A stretch of 64,000 bases of DNA from Vibrio crassostreae. GTDB lineage: Bacteria > Pseudomonadota > Gammaproteobacteria > Enterobacterales > Vibrionaceae. A program made the translations under genes and the position numbers. Below, piece by piece: positions 62,826 to 64,000 of the stretch. The stretch spans positions 682,001 to 746,000 of the forward strand of contig NZ_AP025477.1 in assembly GCF_024347415.1 (NCBI RefSeq). The letters run 5' to 3'. The notes under the pieces were generated by a model that was not told the DNA's origin, did not search any database, and saw nothing but the letters and a program-made list of their open reading frames with translations. Positions within the stretch are counted from its first letter, which is position 1. The number at the start of each line of letters is the position of its first letter.

Positions 62826-63749
62826 TTAGCCTTTGAATGGCTGCACTTCCCAACGGGCAAACGGCGCTTTTCCATTAATCCCAGCTCTACCCCAACGATC
62901 AACAGAATCCACCACTAAAATACGCTCATTCGGTACCAATGATTTAATCAAGTTATTTGGCTTTTTCGCTGTGACTAACCATAGAGCATCGTCTTCTGAG
63001 AACATCTCTTTAAGCTTGGCTTTGTCTTCGTCTGTCCACTCAAGCTCGGCTTTGAACATACGCTCTTCAACAAACAATTGGCTGCCAGAGGCGAAATCTT
63101 CCAAGCTTTCTGACAGCAGCAATACTGAATCCACGTCGTTATCCAGTAATACTGCTTGCTGCTTGTTGATCAGTTCACGAACATCCAACATCACACGTTG
63201 TAAGTTACTATCAATCGTTCCAGCTTGCGCGGGCCACAACAACTTAAAGTCGTCAGCCACAATCGCCGCCATACGCGTTAAGTTGGTCGGGTTTAACCAC
63301 GCGTATTTAGACACATCACCATTCGACAATGTAAGGACTGCAACACCTTGTGCACGCGGTGTAATTGCTTGAGCCGCATCTACTTCCACTAAACGGATAT
63401 TGCCTTGTCTTGCGTATACAAAGGTAGGATCCGCTTGCCAGATCGATGACAGTGTTACCGCAACGGTCGCCTTTTCGCCGGATTGAAGCACTTTATTCGC
63501 ACCCTTGGTACCAAACCAATTCGGCAGACGGTCAATACCGTAGCGCTTGGGGGGCAGGTATTCGGTCGTAATGTCTGTGCCTTTAGTTAGCTCTGTCGCC
63601 AATGCATAAGTCACAGGTGTACTGGTTAGGATATCTTCTGCATTCACATTCAGTGACAGCACAGAACCAGCCATTAATACACTACCAAGTACACTCACTT
63701 GAGCCGTTGCTTTTACTGAGCTAGCGATACGATTCATTAAACAAGTCAT
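62826..63749 (-). CDS. ZnuA-like ABC transporter substrate-binding protein lacking usual His ligands
   Basis: A 307-aa protein from the ATG at 63749, with AAGGCG before it. The signal region is VSVLGSVLMAGSVLSLNVNA. The family segment that usually reads HxWLDP appears as YAWLNPTNLTRMAAIVADDF, so the metal-binding His is replaced by Tyr. Only one or two His occur in the whole mature protein. It follows a metal-type permease with three bases between. The substrate may not be Zn or Mn. Confidence 0.65.
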   Translation of the reverse strand: MTCLMNRIASSVKATAQVSVLGSVLMAGSVLSLNVNAEDILTSTPVTYALATELTKGTDITTEYLPPKRYGIDRLPNWFGTKGANKVLQSGEKATVAVTLSSIWQADPTFVYARQGNIRLVEVDAAQAITPRAQGVAVLTLSNGDVSKYAWLNPTNLTRMAAIVADDFKLLWPAQAGTIDSNLQRVMLDVRELINKQQAVLLDNDVDSVLLLSESLEDFASGSQLFVEERMFKAELEWTDEDKAKLKEMFSEDDALWLVTAKKPNNLIKSLVPNERILVVDSVDRWGRAGINGKAPFARWEVQPFKG

Positions 63750-63751
63750 GA

Positions 63752-64000
63752 TTACGCCTTTCTTACGATTCGGTATAGCGTTGCTGCTAGGAAAAACGTC
63801 GCAGAAACGATGATGATTGACGCGCCCGATGGCACTGGCAGTTTTAGCTCCATAGGCAACACAGTTCCAACCAAACACGCGATGATTGCGAGCAACGCCG
63901 ACAGCAGTACAAAACTCCCCATACGTTTGGTTAGCAATCGAGCGGTCGCACCTGGAATCAGCAACAACGCACCCACTAAAACCGCACCTACGATCTTTAC
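63752..64000 (-). CDS. Partial ABC-3-type (ZnuB-like) permease, C-terminal end
   Basis: The frame is open from the right edge to a stop at 63752, 82 residues: VKIVGAVLVGALLLIPGATARLL, then two helices (FVLLSALLAIIACLVGTVLP and ASIIIVSATFFLAATLY). GALLLIPGATAR is the conserved core of ZnuB/MntB-type permeases. The rest lies outside the window. Operon with the substrate-binding protein. Confidence 0.8.
   Translation of the reverse strand, partial: VKIVGAVLVGALLLIPGATARLLTKRMGSFVLLSALLAIIACLVGTVLPMELKLPVPSGASIIIVSATFFLAATLYRIVRKA

Noticed and set aside
1..64000. CRISPR arrays, rRNA or tRNA genes, insertion-sequence transposases
   Set aside because: No regular spaced repeats, no cloverleaf or rRNA motifs recognised by eye, and no transposase motif in any supported frame.

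Overview
The window reads as a Vibrio chromosome, most likely the smaller chromosome (chromosome II) of a marine species. Family content and order support this: pntB-pntA beside a complete vxrABCDE two-component locus, nrdD-nrdG, trxC beside a fabH-like gene, a DUF3069 protein, HlyU-like and YoaH (UPF0181) proteins. In V. cholerae several of these lie on chromosome II. That placement is from memory, not from a search.

Positions 1-17,900 are accessory DNA. Bases 1-1,420 are integron gene cassettes read leftward: a cut-off membrane-anchored protein, a 126-bp attC site with exact RYYYAAC and GTTRRRY boxes, and a NYN nuclease-like/LOTUS gene. Next comes a compact element of about 9.3 kb (1,654-10,940) that looks like an integrated tailless, membrane-containing virus of the double-jelly-roll type (PM2 corticovirus / autolykivirus-like). 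One leftward gene train with overlapping stops and starts encodes a packaging ATPase, a 273-aa candidate major capsid protein, several tiny one-helix membrane proteins, a repeat-built candidate spike, an M15 endolysin, a three-helix holin and a 40-aa very basic protein. A replication module (Rep-like protein, DnaA box, hairpins) and two rightward regulators follow, with a dif-like (XerC/XerD) site between the regulators. To the right lies a two-gene operon that matches the Kiwa anti-phage system (KwaA membrane protein, KwaB DUF4868), then a trypsin-like lipoprotein protease. A decayed second copy of the virus lysis end (14,953-15,474) follows, so Kiwa and the protease are bracketed by two virus copies in the same orientation. 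A 30-base perfect palindrome containing a LexA-type box and a membrane GGDEF enzyme follow, then about 0.8 kb of decayed sequence.

Positions 17,880-64,000 are mostly ordinary chromosomal genes: vxrEDCBA (cell-envelope stress/beta-lactam response), pntBA, HlyU-like and ComFB-like genes, two GGDEF enzymes around an outer-membrane barrel, modCBA with cobQ, an OB-fold stress protein, the ABC-F ATPase YbiT, a retropepsin-like lipoprotein, an aminotransferase, an AraC/MATE divergent pair, nrdDG with FNR and paired NrdR boxes, a secreted endonuclease-family protein, a split YeeE/YedE sulfur transporter, a glycosyltransferase, a GNAT/FabH pair, trxC, a GMC oxidoreductase plus acyl-CoA synthetase under a divergent AraC gene, an MFS transporter, two orphan winged-helix proteins, a second AraC/MATE divergent pair, YgbA with a GNAT gene, and the start of a metal-type ABC transporter running off the right edge. 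Many operons end in clear hairpin terminators.

The most interesting themes are a tailless-virus prophage with unusual P-loop and spike proteins, its own palindromic operator set and a Xer-type recombination site, and a defence operon parked between two copies of that virus beside an integron cassette array.
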